Shown piece after piece: positions 1 through 8,829 of a stretch of DNA of 48,546 nt. Position 1 is the first letter of the stretch, and each line of letters begins with the position of its first letter. The position numbers were made by a program, and so were the translations under genes. The notes under the pieces were generated by a model. The model had not been told where the DNA came from. It was given only the letters and a program-made list of their open reading frames with translations, and ran no database searches. The stretch is from Lachnospiraceae bacterium. Its GTDB lineage: Bacteria > Bacillota > Clostridia > Lachnospirales > Lachnospiraceae. The stretch is from contig JAILKJ010000071.1 of NCBI GenBank assembly GCA_024693845.1, positions 1 through 48,546 on the forward strand, given 5' to 3'.

Positions 1-46
1 CATTGGATAATACGATCAGAATAAGAGGCCATATATAATTGATCAT
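1..46 (-). CDS. spmA: Spore maturation protein A, N-terminal start only (partial)
   Basis: Only the first 15 codons are inside the window (MINYIWPLILIVLSN). The Asn, Ile-Trp and following hydrophobic residues match the usual beginning of SpmA, a membrane protein of the nucleoside-recognition family needed for spore core dehydration. The ATG lies 4 bases after the stop of the upstream glutamine amidotransferase fragment, and the purine-rich stretch AGAAAGG at that fragment's end would be its ribosome binding site, so the two look translationally coupled. The call rests on a very short peptide and is tentative. Confidence 0.5.
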   Translation of the reverse strand, partial: MINYIWPLILIVLSN

Positions 47-50
47 AGCT

Positions 51-275
51 TTACCTTTCTTTACACTGTCTTACAAACTCTTCAAATATCTTCTTACTGT
101 TTTCATCATTCCTGTATGAGAATTCGGGATGCCACTGAAGAGCCCATACAAATCTCTTACCGGGAATCTCGATCGCTTCTGTTATACCGTCCTCAGATAC
201 AGCCATGCTTTTAACGCCTTCGGCTTTTTGTTTTATAGCCTGATGATGATAACTGTTCACCCGGATCGGTTTCAT
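51..275 (-). pseudogene. C-terminal fragment of a class I glutamine amidotransferase (gamma-Glu-GABA hydrolase type)
   Basis: The 74 residues carry the C-terminal landmarks of the peptidase C26 / PuuD family: NSYHHQA, then a DG-I-EA-E strand, then WALQWHPEFS with the catalytic His-Pro-Glu. The N-terminal two thirds, including the nucleophile Cys elbow, is missing; upstream in the same frame there are only about 26 residues of hydrophobic or basic sequence unlike the family. The fragment should therefore be inactive as a glutaminase. Oddly, it has a good ribosome binding site (GGAGGA, 5 bases from the ATG at 275) and an intact frame, and it runs into spmA with a 4-base gap. It may be a decayed gene kept as a translated leader for spmA. 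Confidence 0.6.
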
Positions 276-468
276 ATATCTCCTCCAAACAAAAAGCAAA
301 AGCACCCATTTGGCGCCTTTGCCTTTCGATAATACTAACACAAGTGCAAACATTTATCTACATACTTCTAACATTAATTTTCGTATATTTCGATCATTTG
401 AAGTTAAATATATCATCCATACTGATCTATTTCAACATTGAATATACCCGGTTTCTTTTTTTCCCGCC

Positions 469-497
469 TTGCTTTTTATCCTCTTTTCCGCTAGAAT
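469..497 (+). promoter_or_regulatory. Sigma-A-type promoter of malic enzyme / DUF4364
   Basis: A -35 TTGCTT (469-474) and -10 TAGAAT (492-497) are separated by 17 bases, about 40 bases upstream of the malic enzyme ATG. The rest of the 276-468 gap is AT-rich and shows no gene or convincing hairpin; it must also hold the promoter of the leftward unit, which I could not place. Confidence 0.55.
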
Positions 498-537
498 AAA
501 ATCTGCTGATTACACCTGGAAAGGGAGGTTTTCCTAT

Positions 538-1689
538 ATGAATACAAATGAGAAAGCACTGGCTCTCCACGAAGAGTGGCAGGGCAAATTAAACACCGTA
601 TCCAAGGCCCCCGTCAAGACCCGCGAGGATCTGGCCCTGGCCTACACCCCCGGCGTAGCAGAGCCCTGCAAGGTCATCGCCGAGGATCCCGAAGCAGCCT
701 ACAAGTATACCATGAAGGCCAATACCGTAGCCGTCATCTCCGACGGAAGCGCCGTTTTGGGCCTGGGTAACATCGGCCCTCTGGCCGCTATGCCCGTTAT
801 GGAAGGCAAATGCGTTCTTTTCAAGGAGTTCGGCGGTGTCAACGCCGTTCCCATCTGCCTGGATACCCAGGATACCGAGGAGATCATCAAGGCTGTCACC
901 TATCTTGCCCCCAACTACGGCGGCATCAATCTTGAAGATATCAGCGCACCCCGCTGTTTTGAGATCGAAAAACGTTTAAAAGAAACTCTTCCGATCCCTG
1001 TTTTCCATGATGACCAGCACGGTACCGCCATCGTAGTACTGGCCGGCATCATCAACGCTTTAAAGATCGTGAAAAAAGTGCCCGCAGACTGCAAGGTGGT
1101 GATCAACGGTGCCGGAAGCGCCGGCGTTGCCATCGCAAAGCTCCTTCTGACCTACGGCTTTGTCAATGTTCTTTTATGTGACAGGACCGGCGTCATCTAC
1201 AAGGGCCGTGAGAATCTGAACTGGGCCAAAGAAGAGATTGCCGAAATCAGCAATCCTGCCCAGGAAAAAGGCGGCCTCGGGGATGTCATCAAAAATGCGG
1301 ACATTTTCATCGGTGTTTCCGCTCCCGGCGTAGTGACACAGGATATGGTCCGCAGCATGAACAAGGATGCCATCCTGTTTGCCCTTTCCAACCCCGTTCC
1401 GGAGATCATGCCCGATGAGGCAAAGGCTGCCGGTGCAAGGATCATCGGAACCGGAAGATCCGACTTCCCGAATCAGGTCAATAACGTGGTTGCTTTCCCC
1501 GGTATCTTCAAGGGTGCTCTCGAGGGACGCGCTCCCCAGATTACCGAGGAGATGAAGCTGGCTGCTGCCAAGTCCATCGCCTCTTTGATAACAGATGATA
1601 TCTTAGATGAGGACCACATCATCCCCGAAGCCTTCCACCCCTCTGTTGCCCGCGTGGTGGCAGACGCCGTAAAAGCTCTGATCAAATGA
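538..1689 (+). CDS. NAD(P)-dependent malic enzyme (decarboxylating)
   Basis: Converts L-malate to pyruvate and CO2 with reduction of NAD(P); a cytoplasmic anaplerotic enzyme. The 383-residue chain has the usual length of the short bacterial malic enzymes. Visible landmarks are YTPGVAEPC near residue 35 (catalytic Tyr region), FHDDQHGTA near 155 (divalent metal and substrate site), a Rossmann GAGSAGVAIAKL near 190 and ALSNPVPEI near 280. I start at 538 rather than at the in-frame ATG at 469, because AAGGGAGG sits about 10 bases before 538 and the -10 element lies downstream of 469. The stop overlaps the start of the DUF4364 gene in ATGA, so the two are co-translated. Cofactor preference cannot be read from the sequence with certainty. 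Confidence 0.95.
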   Translation: MNTNEKALALHEEWQGKLNTVSKAPVKTREDLALAYTPGVAEPCKVIAEDPEAAYKYTMKANTVAVISDGSAVLGLGNIGPLAAMPVMEGKCVLFKEFGGVNAVPICLDTQDTEEIIKAVTYLAPNYGGINLEDISAPRCFEIEKRLKETLPIPVFHDDQHGTAIVVLAGIINALKIVKKVPADCKVVINGAGSAGVAIAKLLLTYGFVNVLLCDRTGVIYKGRENLNWAKEEIAEISNPAQEKGGLGDVIKNADIFIGVSAPGVVTQDMVRSMNKDAILFALSNPVPEIMPDEAKAAGARIIGTGRSDFPNQVNNVVAFPGIFKGALEGRAPQITEEMKLAAAKSIASLITDDILDEDHIIPEAFHPSVARVVADAVKALIK

Positions 1690-2216
1690 AACGTTCCGAC
1701 GACACATCCATGACCTTATATAAAATGATCGTGCTGTACCTGCTCAGCCGGGTACAGCACCCTCTTACACAGGCTCAGATCTCCGACTTCATCCTGGAGA
1801 AGGATTATACCACGTATCTGAACCTGCAGACCGTGTTCTCACAACTGAGTCAGGCCGGTCTCATCGAACAGAAAAAGGTGCGTAACCGCACCTTTTTATC
1901 TCTTACTGTCGATGGCGCCTCCACCCTGGAGATGTTTGCCGGTGAGCTTACCGCTGAGATCAAACAGGATGTGGATCAGTTCCTTCGCCAGAATGCCGTT
2001 GAGCTTCGGGATACCGTCTCCGTTACGGCTGACTATCACTTAAGCTCCGAAGGCGGCAAGGGCTATCTTGCGGATCTTACGATCCGGGAACAGAGCCAGC
2101 TCCTTCTGTCCCTGAGCGTATCCCTTCCCACGGAAGAGATCGCAGGGAGTGTCTGCAGAAAATGGGAGGAAAACAGCGGCGATATCTACGCCCTTCTAAT
2201 GGAAAAACTCCTGTAG
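1686..2216 (+). CDS. DUF4364 family winged-helix protein
   Basis: A 176-residue protein of the clostridial DUF4364 family. Residues 10-75 form a winged-helix-like segment (MTLYKMIVLYLLSRV, LTQAQISDFIL, TVFSQLSQAGLIE, then the wing NRTFLSLTVDG), suggesting DNA binding. Residues 80-176 form a domain with alternating strands and helices and no known motif. The ATG overlaps the malic enzyme stop by 4 bases, so it is translated from the same transcript. Family members are often called putative transcriptional regulators, but no target is known. A regulatory link to malate metabolism is only suggested by the coupling. Confidence 0.8.
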   Translation: MKRSDDTSMTLYKMIVLYLLSRVQHPLTQAQISDFILEKDYTTYLNLQTVFSQLSQAGLIEQKKVRNRTFLSLTVDGASTLEMFAGELTAEIKQDVDQFLRQNAVELRDTVSVTADYHLSSEGGKGYLADLTIREQSQLLLSLSVSLPTEEIAGSVCRKWEENSGDIYALLMEKLL

Positions 2217-2227
2217 ATCATATCCCA

Positions 2228-3568
2228 TCACGACTCAGGATCCGACTCCGGATCCTTTTTTTGTATCCAATCCATGTATTCCCGTATCCTTTGCTCATAT
2301 CCGTTGGTGCCGGGCCTGAAGAACTTCGTACCTTCCAGCTCGTCCGGAAGATATTGTTGGTTTACATAATGTTTCGGATAGTCATGGGCGTACTGATAGC
2401 CAATCCCTCTTCCCAGGGATGCGGAGTTCTTATAGTGAGCATCCTGGAGATAGGGCGGGATCTGCAGATTTCCGGTCTTCTTCACCGTTTCCATGGCCTC
2501 GGCGATGCCCATGTAGCTGGCATTGCTTTTGGGAGCCGTAGCCACATAAACCGCTGCCTGGGCCAGGATGATCTGAGCCTCCGGCATGCCCACCCTTTCG
2601 ATAGCCAGGGAAGCGCTGACCGCTACCTGCAGGGCATTCGGATCCGCCATCCCCACATCCTCCGAAGCGCAGATCATGATCCGCCTTGCTATGAAGGTGA
2701 TGCTTTCCCCCGCATAGAGCATTTTTGCAAGATAATACAAAGCCGCATCCGGGTCTGAGCCCCGCATGCTCTTGATAAAGGCCGAGATGGTATCATAGTG
2801 GTTGTCGCCGGCCTTATCGTAGCGCACTGCCCGCTTCTGGATACATTCCTGGGCCACATCCAGGGTGATGCGGATCTTCCCGTCTTCAGAGGGCTTCGTG
2901 GTCAGAACCCCCAGTTCTATGGCATTGAGGGCCCGCCTGGCATCTCCGCCGGACTGATCCGCCAGAAACTCCAGCGCATCCTCATCAATGACCCCGCCAT
3001 AGGCACCCAGCCCCCGGTCTTCGGTGAGTGCCCGCATGATCAGATCTTTGATATTCTCTATCGTAAGGGGCTTGAGCTCAAAGATCACGGAACGGGAGAT
3101 CAGAGCGGGATTCACCTCAAAATAGGGATTCTCTGTGGTGGCGCCGATGAGGATCACGGTGCCGTCCTCCACAAAGGGAAGCAGAAAATCCTGCTGACCC
3201 TTGTTAAAACGATGGATCTCATCTATGAATAGGATGGTCTTTTTGCCGTACATCCCCTTCGTATTCTTCGCCTTTTCAACCACCTCTTCCATATCCTTCT
3301 TGCCGGATACGGTGGCATTGATCTGGGTAAACTCCGCTTTGGTGGTATTTGCGATCACCTTGGCAATGGTGGTTTTGCCCGTGCCCGGCGGTCCGTAAAA
3401 AAGCAGCGAGCTGAGCTGATCGGCTTCGATGGCCCTGTGCAAAAGGCATCCCGGTGCAAGGATATGCTCCTGACCCACGATCTGATCCAGGGTCTTCGGG
3501 CGCATTCTGGCCGCCAGGGGCGATTCTTTTTCCTCGTTCTTTTCCCTTACATAATCAAACAGATCCAT
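2228..3568 (-). CDS. rarA: Replication-associated recombination protein A (AAA+ ATPase)
   Basis: RarA/MgsA is a clamp-loader-like AAA+ ATPase that acts at stalled replication forks. The 446 residues contain the family N-terminus (LAARMRPKTLDQIVGQEHIL, about 18-37), Walker A GPPGTGKTT near 59, Walker B ILFIDEIHRF near 115, sensor 1 GATTENP near 150 and the MgsA C-terminal domain (ASEDVGMADP, then YPKHYV and YLPDEL). It begins with ATG after GAGGGAGATAAG, 10 bases downstream of the U32-like gene, so it is probably last in a three-gene unit. The last residues, DPESDPES, are encoded by the terminator hairpin of the convergent transcript. Confidence 0.95.
   Translation of the reverse strand: MDLFDYVREKNEEKESPLAARMRPKTLDQIVGQEHILAPGCLLHRAIEADQLSSLLFYGPPGTGKTTIAKVIANTTKAEFTQINATVSGKKDMEEVVEKAKNTKGMYGKKTILFIDEIHRFNKGQQDFLLPFVEDGTVILIGATTENPYFEVNPALISRSVIFELKPLTIENIKDLIMRALTEDRGLGAYGGVIDEDALEFLADQSGGDARRALNAIELGVLTTKPSEDGKIRITLDVAQECIQKRAVRYDKAGDNHYDTISAFIKSMRGSDPDAALYYLAKMLYAGESITFIARRIMICASEDVGMADPNALQVAVSASLAIERVGMPEAQIILAQAAVYVATAPKSNASYMGIAEAMETVKKTGNLQIPPYLQDAHYKNSASLGRGIGYQYAHDYPKHYVNQQYLPDELEGTKFFRPGTNGYEQRIREYMDWIQKKDPESDPES
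2237..2262 (+). terminator. Intrinsic terminator of the malic enzyme / DUF4364 transcript
   Basis: An 8-bp stem AGGATCCG / CGGATCCT (2237-2244 and 2249-2256) with a 4-base loop is followed by seven T on the + strand. It lies wholly inside the 3' coding end of the convergent rarA gene, where it encodes the duplicated DPES at the RarA C-terminus. Confidence 0.75.
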
Positions 3569-3578
3569 CTTATCTCCC

Positions 3579-4460
3579 TCAGATGCGGGCCAGCTTTTCC
3601 ATGGTCTTGTGAAGGATCAGCCTTACGCGATCCTTATACTCATCCCGCACCATATAGTATACGTAGCTTTCTATCACATCCGCATCGGTAAAAGTGCGGC
3701 CATCCAGCTTAAAATGGGCAAATCCGCTGTCGCGGTAGCGTCCGTACAGATCCTCTGCTCTCACAAAGCTCTTATTTTCCGCAAAATCGTAAAAGTCCCG
3801 GTTAATGGCCTCGCACCCCGGAAATTCCAGCTCGCTTCCCATAAGCTGTGCCCGGGAGGCCTCCCTGTAATGCTCTGCCGATCTGGGGCAGGCATCCATG
3901 CAGAAGGAATCCACCAGGATCTCCATCTTCTCCCTGCGGCGGGCCCCAAACAGTTCCCCGGTGTTGTTCAGGGATTTATAGACCACCACCAGCTTATAAT
4001 CCTTTTCAGCTTCCGCCTCCAGGTCCCCTAAGCTGCGGATCTGCTTCGTGGTGGAGGAGATCAGCGCAAACCCGGGGTAATTCTTCCTAAGATAGTCCTC
4101 CAAAAGAGGCGAATTGACCAGGATCTCGTTTCCGGGATGCTTCGCGGCCAGCTCCAGGGTCCGGTTACAGAATGCATCCTCCAGATGCTCCGGTTCAAGC
4201 AGGCAGTTGGTATAGGTAAAGCGCACCGGGATGTGCCTTTGCGCAAAACAGTCAAGCACATACTCCATCTGCTGCTCGTCGCACTGGCCCAGCAGCGTTC
4301 TGCCGCCGTTCCAGATTGCCCCCGGAAAGCTCCCGTAGACAGCACCGATCCGTATATTTTCACAAAAAGCTTCCGGGTATCTTTCCATCATCTGGTGCAA
4401 CGCCAGCTGCAGATGCATCCGATGGAAAAACCCCGGAAGATAAAAGAAGATTTCCTTCAT
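3579..4460 (-). CDS. Conserved protein with cysteine cluster, U32-peptidase-like; neighbour of a RACo-like protein
   Basis: A 293-residue soluble protein without signal or membrane segment. I do not recognise a named family with certainty. The barrel-like beginning (HLQLALHQMMERYPEAF, GSFPGAIWNGGR, FTYTNCLLEPEH, LVNSPLLEDYLR) and the Cys cluster FCMDACPRSAEHY followed by FPGCE resemble the U32 peptidase / UbiV-like group, in which conserved Cys ligate an iron-sulfur cluster. It sits 10 bases from both the upstream RACo-like gene and the downstream rarA, so it is in an operon with them. A role in corrinoid or Fe-S protein maintenance alongside the RACo-like protein is a guess from position. 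Its start is ATG after GGGTGGCGGA. Confidence 0.5.
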   Translation of the reverse strand: MKEIFFYLPGFFHRMHLQLALHQMMERYPEAFCENIRIGAVYGSFPGAIWNGGRTLLGQCDEQQMEYVLDCFAQRHIPVRFTYTNCLLEPEHLEDAFCNRTLELAAKHPGNEILVNSPLLEDYLRKNYPGFALISSTTKQIRSLGDLEAEAEKDYKLVVVYKSLNNTGELFGARRREKMEILVDSFCMDACPRSAEHYREASRAQLMGSELEFPGCEAINRDFYDFAENKSFVRAEDLYGRYRDSGFAHFKLDGRTFTDADVIESYVYYMVRDEYKDRVRLILHKTMEKLARI

Positions 4461-4470
4461 TCCGCCACCC

Positions 4471-5964
4471 TTATGCTTTTGTCAGGTTCATGGCATCGAT
4501 ATAGAGCTTCTCAAATTCATATACCTGCGCAAGGTTGATACATTCCACCTTCTTAATGATATCCGCTGCGGGATCCGAGAAGGGATTCTTGCGATACTGC
4601 AGGCCGTAGTCCAGAGATCCTGCAAGGGAGGTATTGCCCACTGCCACCGTTTTGTCCTCAAGCTGGGCCGGTAAAAGACCGATCCTGCAGGCACTCTCCA
4701 CATCCAGATAGTACCCGAAACCGCCGGCCAGATATACATGCTCGATCTGATCGGCCCGAACACCGGCACGGTCCATCAAAACCCGGATTCCCGCATATAC
4801 GGCGGCTTTTGCCACCTGCACGCTGCGCACATCCTCCTGACGGATCAGCACGCCGTCCACGGTCACTCCGCTGTTGAAAAACTCCTCGCTGAAAAGTCCC
4901 GTTTCGTCGATCATATTTTTTGACAGCAGTGTCGCAATAATCTTGACCATGTCGCTTCCGGGAGTGTTGGCATTGGCGCCACCCTCAAAGGCCGGTCCCG
5001 CACTGGTTGCCGTGGCCCATATCTTATCCTCTCCGATGAGAGCGATCTCGCCGTTGGTTCCCAGATCCACGAACAGGGAAAATTTCCCGCCCTTTCCTTT
5101 CGCATCGCTCTTTTCCTCTCGGCGCTTGCGAATGGCCGCCAGAAGGCCTGCCGTAATGTCACCTCCCACAAAGGCCGAAAGTCCGGGAAGAAATACCGTC
5201 CGGATATGGGCGATATCCGTTTCGATCCGCCCCAGCCTTGTAGCCTCGAAAGGCGCTTTCGACAGTTCTGTCACATCTATCTCATTGTAAAAATACGTCA
5301 TGCAGGTGTTGCCCGCCACCACGATAAGCTCCGGTGAGAAGCCGGCATACAGCCATTTGTTGATCTCTCCGTCCAGACAATACTGCACACATTCCGCCAA
5401 AAGCTGCTCATCGCCGCCCAATGCCTTCTGCATTCTGGTGACCACGTCCGCACCGAACCGGCGCTGGGGATTTAAAGTCTTATAGGTATCGATAACGCGT
5501 CCCGTCTCGATCTCCACCAGCTGCATGACAATGGTGGTGGTTCCCAGATCCACAACGACCATGGTGTCACCGTAGTCCGCCGGAGAAACCCGCACCATGA
5601 CAAGGGAGTTCATCTGTCCGCCCAGGGGCTCCTCAGGCTCTTCTCCCTTAAAGGCCACCTGGTCCACGATCTCGATCTTCTCTTCCTCAAAAATGAATTC
5701 CACGATACAGTTCTGCTGCGGTCTTGCGCTGCAGGCCAGACGGTATCCTTCCCGCAGTGCCGAGGGCGAAAAGAACTTACGGTCCGTTGCCGTAGGCAGA
5801 GGCGCCCCCATGATGAAACGAACGGCGCATTTCCCACAGGTTCCGTTACCTGCGCAGCCGTTCATGGCCTCCTGTTTATCCTCACTAAGCACAGAAAGAA
5901 CATTCTCCCCGCGTTTCAGGGAAAATGTTCCTTCTCCTTTGATCACAACCTGAATACCTTCCAT
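4471..5964 (-). CDS. RACo-like ASKHA-domain ferredoxin (corrinoid-activation type, DUF4445)
   Basis: Members of this family use an N-terminal [2Fe-2S] ferredoxin and a C-terminal ASKHA-fold ATPase to reduce the Co(II) form of corrinoid proteins. Here residues 1-95 are the ferredoxin, with CAGNGTCGKC and a fourth Cys in RLACSARP. The ATPase half begins at VVVDLGTTTI near 140 and continues with a second phosphate motif LFVDLGTNGEIAL, TSAGPAFEGG and the C-terminal VYLAGGFGYYLD. At 497 residues it is shorter than acetogen RACo proteins (usually over 600), because the linker between ferredoxin and ATPase is nearly absent. No corrinoid protein or methyltransferase gene is in the window, so its partner is elsewhere or different. 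It starts with ATG after GGGGTGG and is first in the unit with the U32-like gene and rarA. Confidence 0.8.
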   Translation of the reverse strand: MEGIQVVIKGEGTFSLKRGENVLSVLSEDKQEAMNGCAGNGTCGKCAVRFIMGAPLPTATDRKFFSPSALREGYRLACSARPQQNCIVEFIFEEEKIEIVDQVAFKGEEPEEPLGGQMNSLVMVRVSPADYGDTMVVVDLGTTTIVMQLVEIETGRVIDTYKTLNPQRRFGADVVTRMQKALGGDEQLLAECVQYCLDGEINKWLYAGFSPELIVVAGNTCMTYFYNEIDVTELSKAPFEATRLGRIETDIAHIRTVFLPGLSAFVGGDITAGLLAAIRKRREEKSDAKGKGGKFSLFVDLGTNGEIALIGEDKIWATATSAGPAFEGGANANTPGSDMVKIIATLLSKNMIDETGLFSEEFFNSGVTVDGVLIRQEDVRSVQVAKAAVYAGIRVLMDRAGVRADQIEHVYLAGGFGYYLDVESACRIGLLPAQLEDKTVAVGNTSLAGSLDYGLQYRKNPFSDPAADIIKKVECINLAQVYEFEKLYIDAMNLTKA

Positions 5965-6002
5965 ATTGCCACCCCACTAACCCATTCGATAGAGATAGCA
6001 GT

Positions 6003-6031
6003 AGTATATCACAGTTTATGCGGTTTGAGAA
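6003..6031 (-). promoter_or_regulatory. Promoter of the RACo-like / U32-like / rarA unit
   Basis: On the minus strand a -35 TTCTCA (6031-6026) and -10 TATACT (6008-6003) lie 17 bases apart, with a TG one base before the -10 (extended -10). It starts just past the clpB stop and about 40 bases before the RACo-like ATG. Confidence 0.5.
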
Positions 6032-6039
6032 GATGATCT

Positions 6040-8655
6040 TCAGGCATTTTTATCCCCGAGACGGGCCGTCAATTCGGCATTTTCACCGTCACCGGAGTCA
6101 GTCACATCAATGACGATCACGTCACCGCTTTCCGGTCCGTTGTCAGACAAAATCAGCCGGGCCGCCAGGGTCTCAACATGCTTCTGCATATACCGCTTGA
6201 GGGGACGGGCTCCGTACACAGGATCGTAACCCTCCTCCACGATCAGCTCTCTGGCCGCATCGGTAAGCTCCACGGAAAGCTGCCTGTCCGCCAGCCTTCT
6301 GTTCAGATCCTTCAGGGTCAGATCGATGATATGGGCGATATTATCCTTGGTCAGCGGCTTAAAGAGGATGGTCTCATCCAGACGGTTCAGAAATTCCGGT
6401 CTGAAGTGTGCCCGAAGCTCTTCCAGCACCGCCTCTTTGGCTTCGGGAAGGATCTCCCCGTCTTCCGAAATACCGTCTAAAAGATGCATGGCTCCGATAT
6501 TACTGGTCATGATCAGGATCGTGTTCTTGAAGTCCACGGTCCTTCCCTGGGAATCGGTAATGCGACCATCGTCAAGTACCTGCAGAAGAACGTTGAACAC
6601 ATCCGGATGCGCCTTCTCGATCTCATCAAACAGGACTACGCTGTAGGGCTTTCTTCTGACCGCCTCGGTCAGCTGTCCGCCCTCCTCATATCCCACATAT
6701 CCCGGAGGCGCTCCGATCAGACGGGATACCGCATGCTTCTCCATATATTCGCTCATGTCGATACGGACCATGTTGTTCTCATCATCAAAAAGACTCTGAG
6801 CCAGGGCCTTGGCCAGCTCCGTCTTACCCACACCGGTGGGGCCCAGGAAGATAAAGGAGCCAATAGGCTTGGAAGGATCCTTGATCCCTGCCTTGGATCT
6901 GAGGATAGCTTCACTGACAAGGGTGACACCTTCATCCTGACCGATGACACGCTGATGCAGCTGGTCACTTAAGTGAAGGGTCTTATTCCTCTCGCTTTCC
7001 GTCAGCTTGGTCACCGGGATGCCGGTCCAGCGGGAGATGATCTTGGCTATCTCCTCATCATTCACATTCTCATGTACCAGACTCCTGTCTTTGCCGGCCG
7101 CTTCCTCTGCCGCCTCAAGTTCCTTGCGAAGCTGGGGCAGCTTGCCGTATGACAGCTCTGACACTTTTTCCAGATCGTTGTTCCTTCTGGCGATCTCGAT
7201 CTCGTTGCCCACCTGCTCGATTTGTTCTCTGAGCTTGCTGAGCTTCATGACCTCATTTTTCTCATTCTCCCAGGTCACCTTCTGGGAGTCAAACTGCTCC
7301 TTCAGCTCTGCCAGCTCCTTCTGCAGGCTTTCCAGCCGCTCTGCGGACAGCTTGTCATCCTCCTTCTTAAGGGCCGTTTCCTCGATGGACAGCTGCATGA
7401 TCCTGCGGCTCATCTCATCCAGCTCAGCCGGCATGGAATCCAGCTCCGTCTTGATCATGGCACAAGCCTCATCCACCAGGTCAATGGCCTTATCCGGCAG
7501 GAACCTGTCTGAAATATAGCGATTGGACAGCGTAGCGGCGCTCACAAGAGCATTATCCAGGATCTTCACGCCGTGATATACCTCATAGCGTTCCTTCAAC
7601 CCTCTCAGGATCGAGATGGTCTCCTCTACCGAAGGCTCGTCGACCAAAACGGTCTGGAAACGTCTCTCCAGAGCCGGGTCCTTCTCAATGTAGAGCCTGT
7701 ACTCATCCAGGGTCGTAGCACCTATACAATGCAGCTCGCCTCTTGCCAGCATGGGCTTGAGCATATTCCCTGCATCCATGGCCCCGTCGGTCTTGCCGGC
7801 GCCCACGATCAGATGCAGCTCATCGATGAACAAAAGGATCTGTCCGTCGCTCTTCTTAACCTCCTCAAGGACCGCCTTCAGACGCTCCTCAAACTCGCCT
7901 CTGTACTTGGCACCTGCCACCAGGGAACCCATATCCAGGGCAAAGATCTTCTTATCTTGCAGGGATTTGGGCACGTCGCCTCTGACGATACGTTGTGCCA
8001 GGCCCTCTACTACTGCCGTTTTGCCCACGCCGGGCTCACCGATCAGAACAGGATTGTTCTTGGTCTTGCGGGAAAGGATCCGGATCACGTTACGGATCTC
8101 GTCATCCCTTCCGATCACCGGGTCGAGCTTCTGGCTTCTGGCCTTCTCAACAAGCTCCTGCCCGTATTTTTTCAAAGTATCATAAGTAGCCTCGGGATTG
8201 TCGCTGGTCACCCGCTGGTTGCCGCGGATGGTGGAAAGAGCCTGCAAAAACCGCTCCAGGGTCAGTCCGTACTCCCCGAAGAGCTTCTTGATCTCAGCGT
8301 TGGGGCGCTTGAGCATGGAGATCATAAGGTGTTCCACGGAGACATACTCGTCACCCATGGCCTTGGCTTCGTCCTCCGCCAACACCAGGACCTCGTTGAG
8401 TTCCTTGCTCATATAGACCTGGCCGCTGCCACTGACCTTAACTCTCTTCTCCACCGCCTGCCGGCTTCTGTCCGTAAAATGCTCCCCGTTGATCTCCATC
8501 TTCTCCAGGAGCTTCAAAAGCAGACTGTCATCCATGGTGACAAGGCTGTACAGAAGATGTTCCTGGTCGATCTGCTGGTTCCCGAACTCGTAAGCCAGCT
8601 TCTCACAGCCGTTGATAGCTTCCACACTCTTCTGCGTAAACTTCGAGATATTCAT
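6040..8655 (-). CDS. clpB: ClpB disaggregase (Hsp100 ATPase)
   Basis: ATP-driven hexameric unfoldase that rescues aggregated proteins with DnaK. The 871 residues are full length. The N-domain repeats occupy 1-145, NBD1 has [13 protein letters not shown] near 205 and the Walker [10 protein letters not shown] near 275, the coiled-coil M-domain covers about 400-525, and NBD2 has [13 protein letters not shown] near 605, [16 protein letters not shown] near 670 and the C-terminal [14 protein letters not shown]. The absence of a ClpP-binding IGF-type loop and the presence of a long M-domain support ClpB over ClpC. It starts with ATG after AAAGGAGGG and is single-gene, with its own promoter. I found no CIRCE element or CtsR-type heptad repeat upstream, so the heat-shock control is not visible. 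Confidence 0.97.
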   Translation of the reverse strand: MNISKFTQKSVEAINGCEKLAYEFGNQQIDQEHLLYSLVTMDDSLLLKLLEKMEINGEHFTDRSRQAVEKRVKVSGSGQVYMSKELNEVLVLAEDEAKAMGDEYVSVEHLMISMLKRPNAEIKKLFGEYGLTLERFLQALSTIRGNQRVTSDNPEATYDTLKKYGQELVEKARSQKLDPVIGRDDEIRNVIRILSRKTKNNPVLIGEPGVGKTAVVEGLAQRIVRGDVPKSLQDKKIFALDMGSLVAGAKYRGEFEERLKAVLEEVKKSDGQILLFIDELHLIVGAGKTDGAMDAGNMLKPMLARGELHCIGATTLDEYRLYIEKDPALERRFQTVLVDEPSVEETISILRGLKERYEVYHGVKILDNALVSAATLSNRYISDRFLPDKAIDLVDEACAMIKTELDSMPAELDEMSRRIMQLSIEETALKKEDDKLSAERLESLQKELAELKEQFDSQKVTWENEKNEVMKLSKLREQIEQVGNEIEIARRNNDLEKVSELSYGKLPQLRKELEAAEEAAGKDRSLVHENVNDEEIAKIISRWTGIPVTKLTESERNKTLHLSDQLHQRVIGQDEGVTLVSEAILRSKAGIKDPSKPIGSFIFLGPTGVGKTELAKALAQSLFDDENNMVRIDMSEYMEKHAVSRLIGAPPGYVGYEEGGQLTEAVRRKPYSVVLFDEIEKAHPDVFNVLLQVLDDGRITDSQGRTVDFKNTILIMTSNIGAMHLLDGISEDGEILPEAKEAVLEELRAHFRPEFLNRLDETILFKPLTKDNIAHIIDLTLKDLNRRLADRQLSVELTDAARELIVEEGYDPVYGARPLKRYMQKHVETLAARLILSDNGPESGDVIVIDVTDSGDGENAELTARLGDKNA

Positions 8656-8716
8656 ACTTCATCCCTCCTTTACATCTTACATCCGTGACGGACGGTTTTG
8701 CATCTGTTCTATCCCA

Positions 8717-8744
8717 ACTATAACACGCATTTTATTTCTGTCAA
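8717..8744 (-). promoter_or_regulatory. clpB promoter
   Basis: On the minus strand a consensus -35 TTGACA (8744-8739) and -10 TATAGT (8722-8717) are 16 bases apart. This is one of the best sigma-A matches in the window. Its -35 stands back to back with that of the divergent gene, 6 bases away. Confidence 0.75.
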
Positions 8745-8750
8745 GTCCCC

Positions 8751-8778
8751 TTTACTTTTTCCCCAAACCTGTTATAAT
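8751..8778 (+). promoter_or_regulatory. Promoter of the small membrane protein gene
   Basis: A -35 TTTACT (8751-8756) and a perfect -10 TATAAT (8773-8778) are separated by 16 bases, about 50 bases before the ATG at 8830. It diverges from the clpB promoter. Confidence 0.7.
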
Positions 8779-8829
8779 TTCATTCAGGCAAAAATGCCGA
8801 ATCACACTTTATAACAGAGAGGACAGGCC

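Noticed and set aside
401-414. 14-mer AAGTTAAATATATC repeated at about 13626-13639
   Set aside because: Both copies lie in AT-rich intergenic sequence, where a match of this length is expected by chance in 48 kb. Nothing around them is shared.
1686-3568. CRISPR arrays, tRNA genes and insertion sequences were looked for across the whole window
   Set aside because: No regularly spaced direct repeats, no cloverleaf with CCA-type end or TTCGANTC arm, and no transposase-like frame or terminal inverted repeats were found.
6030-6042. GAAGAT-G-ATCTTC hairpin at the clpB stop
   Set aside because: The loop is one base, which cannot form a stable hairpin, and no T-run follows on the minus strand.
7573-8688. 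Long plus-strand frames opposite clpB, purL, glgP and the HD-GYP gene
   Set aside because: They are antisense shadows of well-identified genes. They lack ribosome binding sites and family motifs, and their length follows from codon bias of the real strand.
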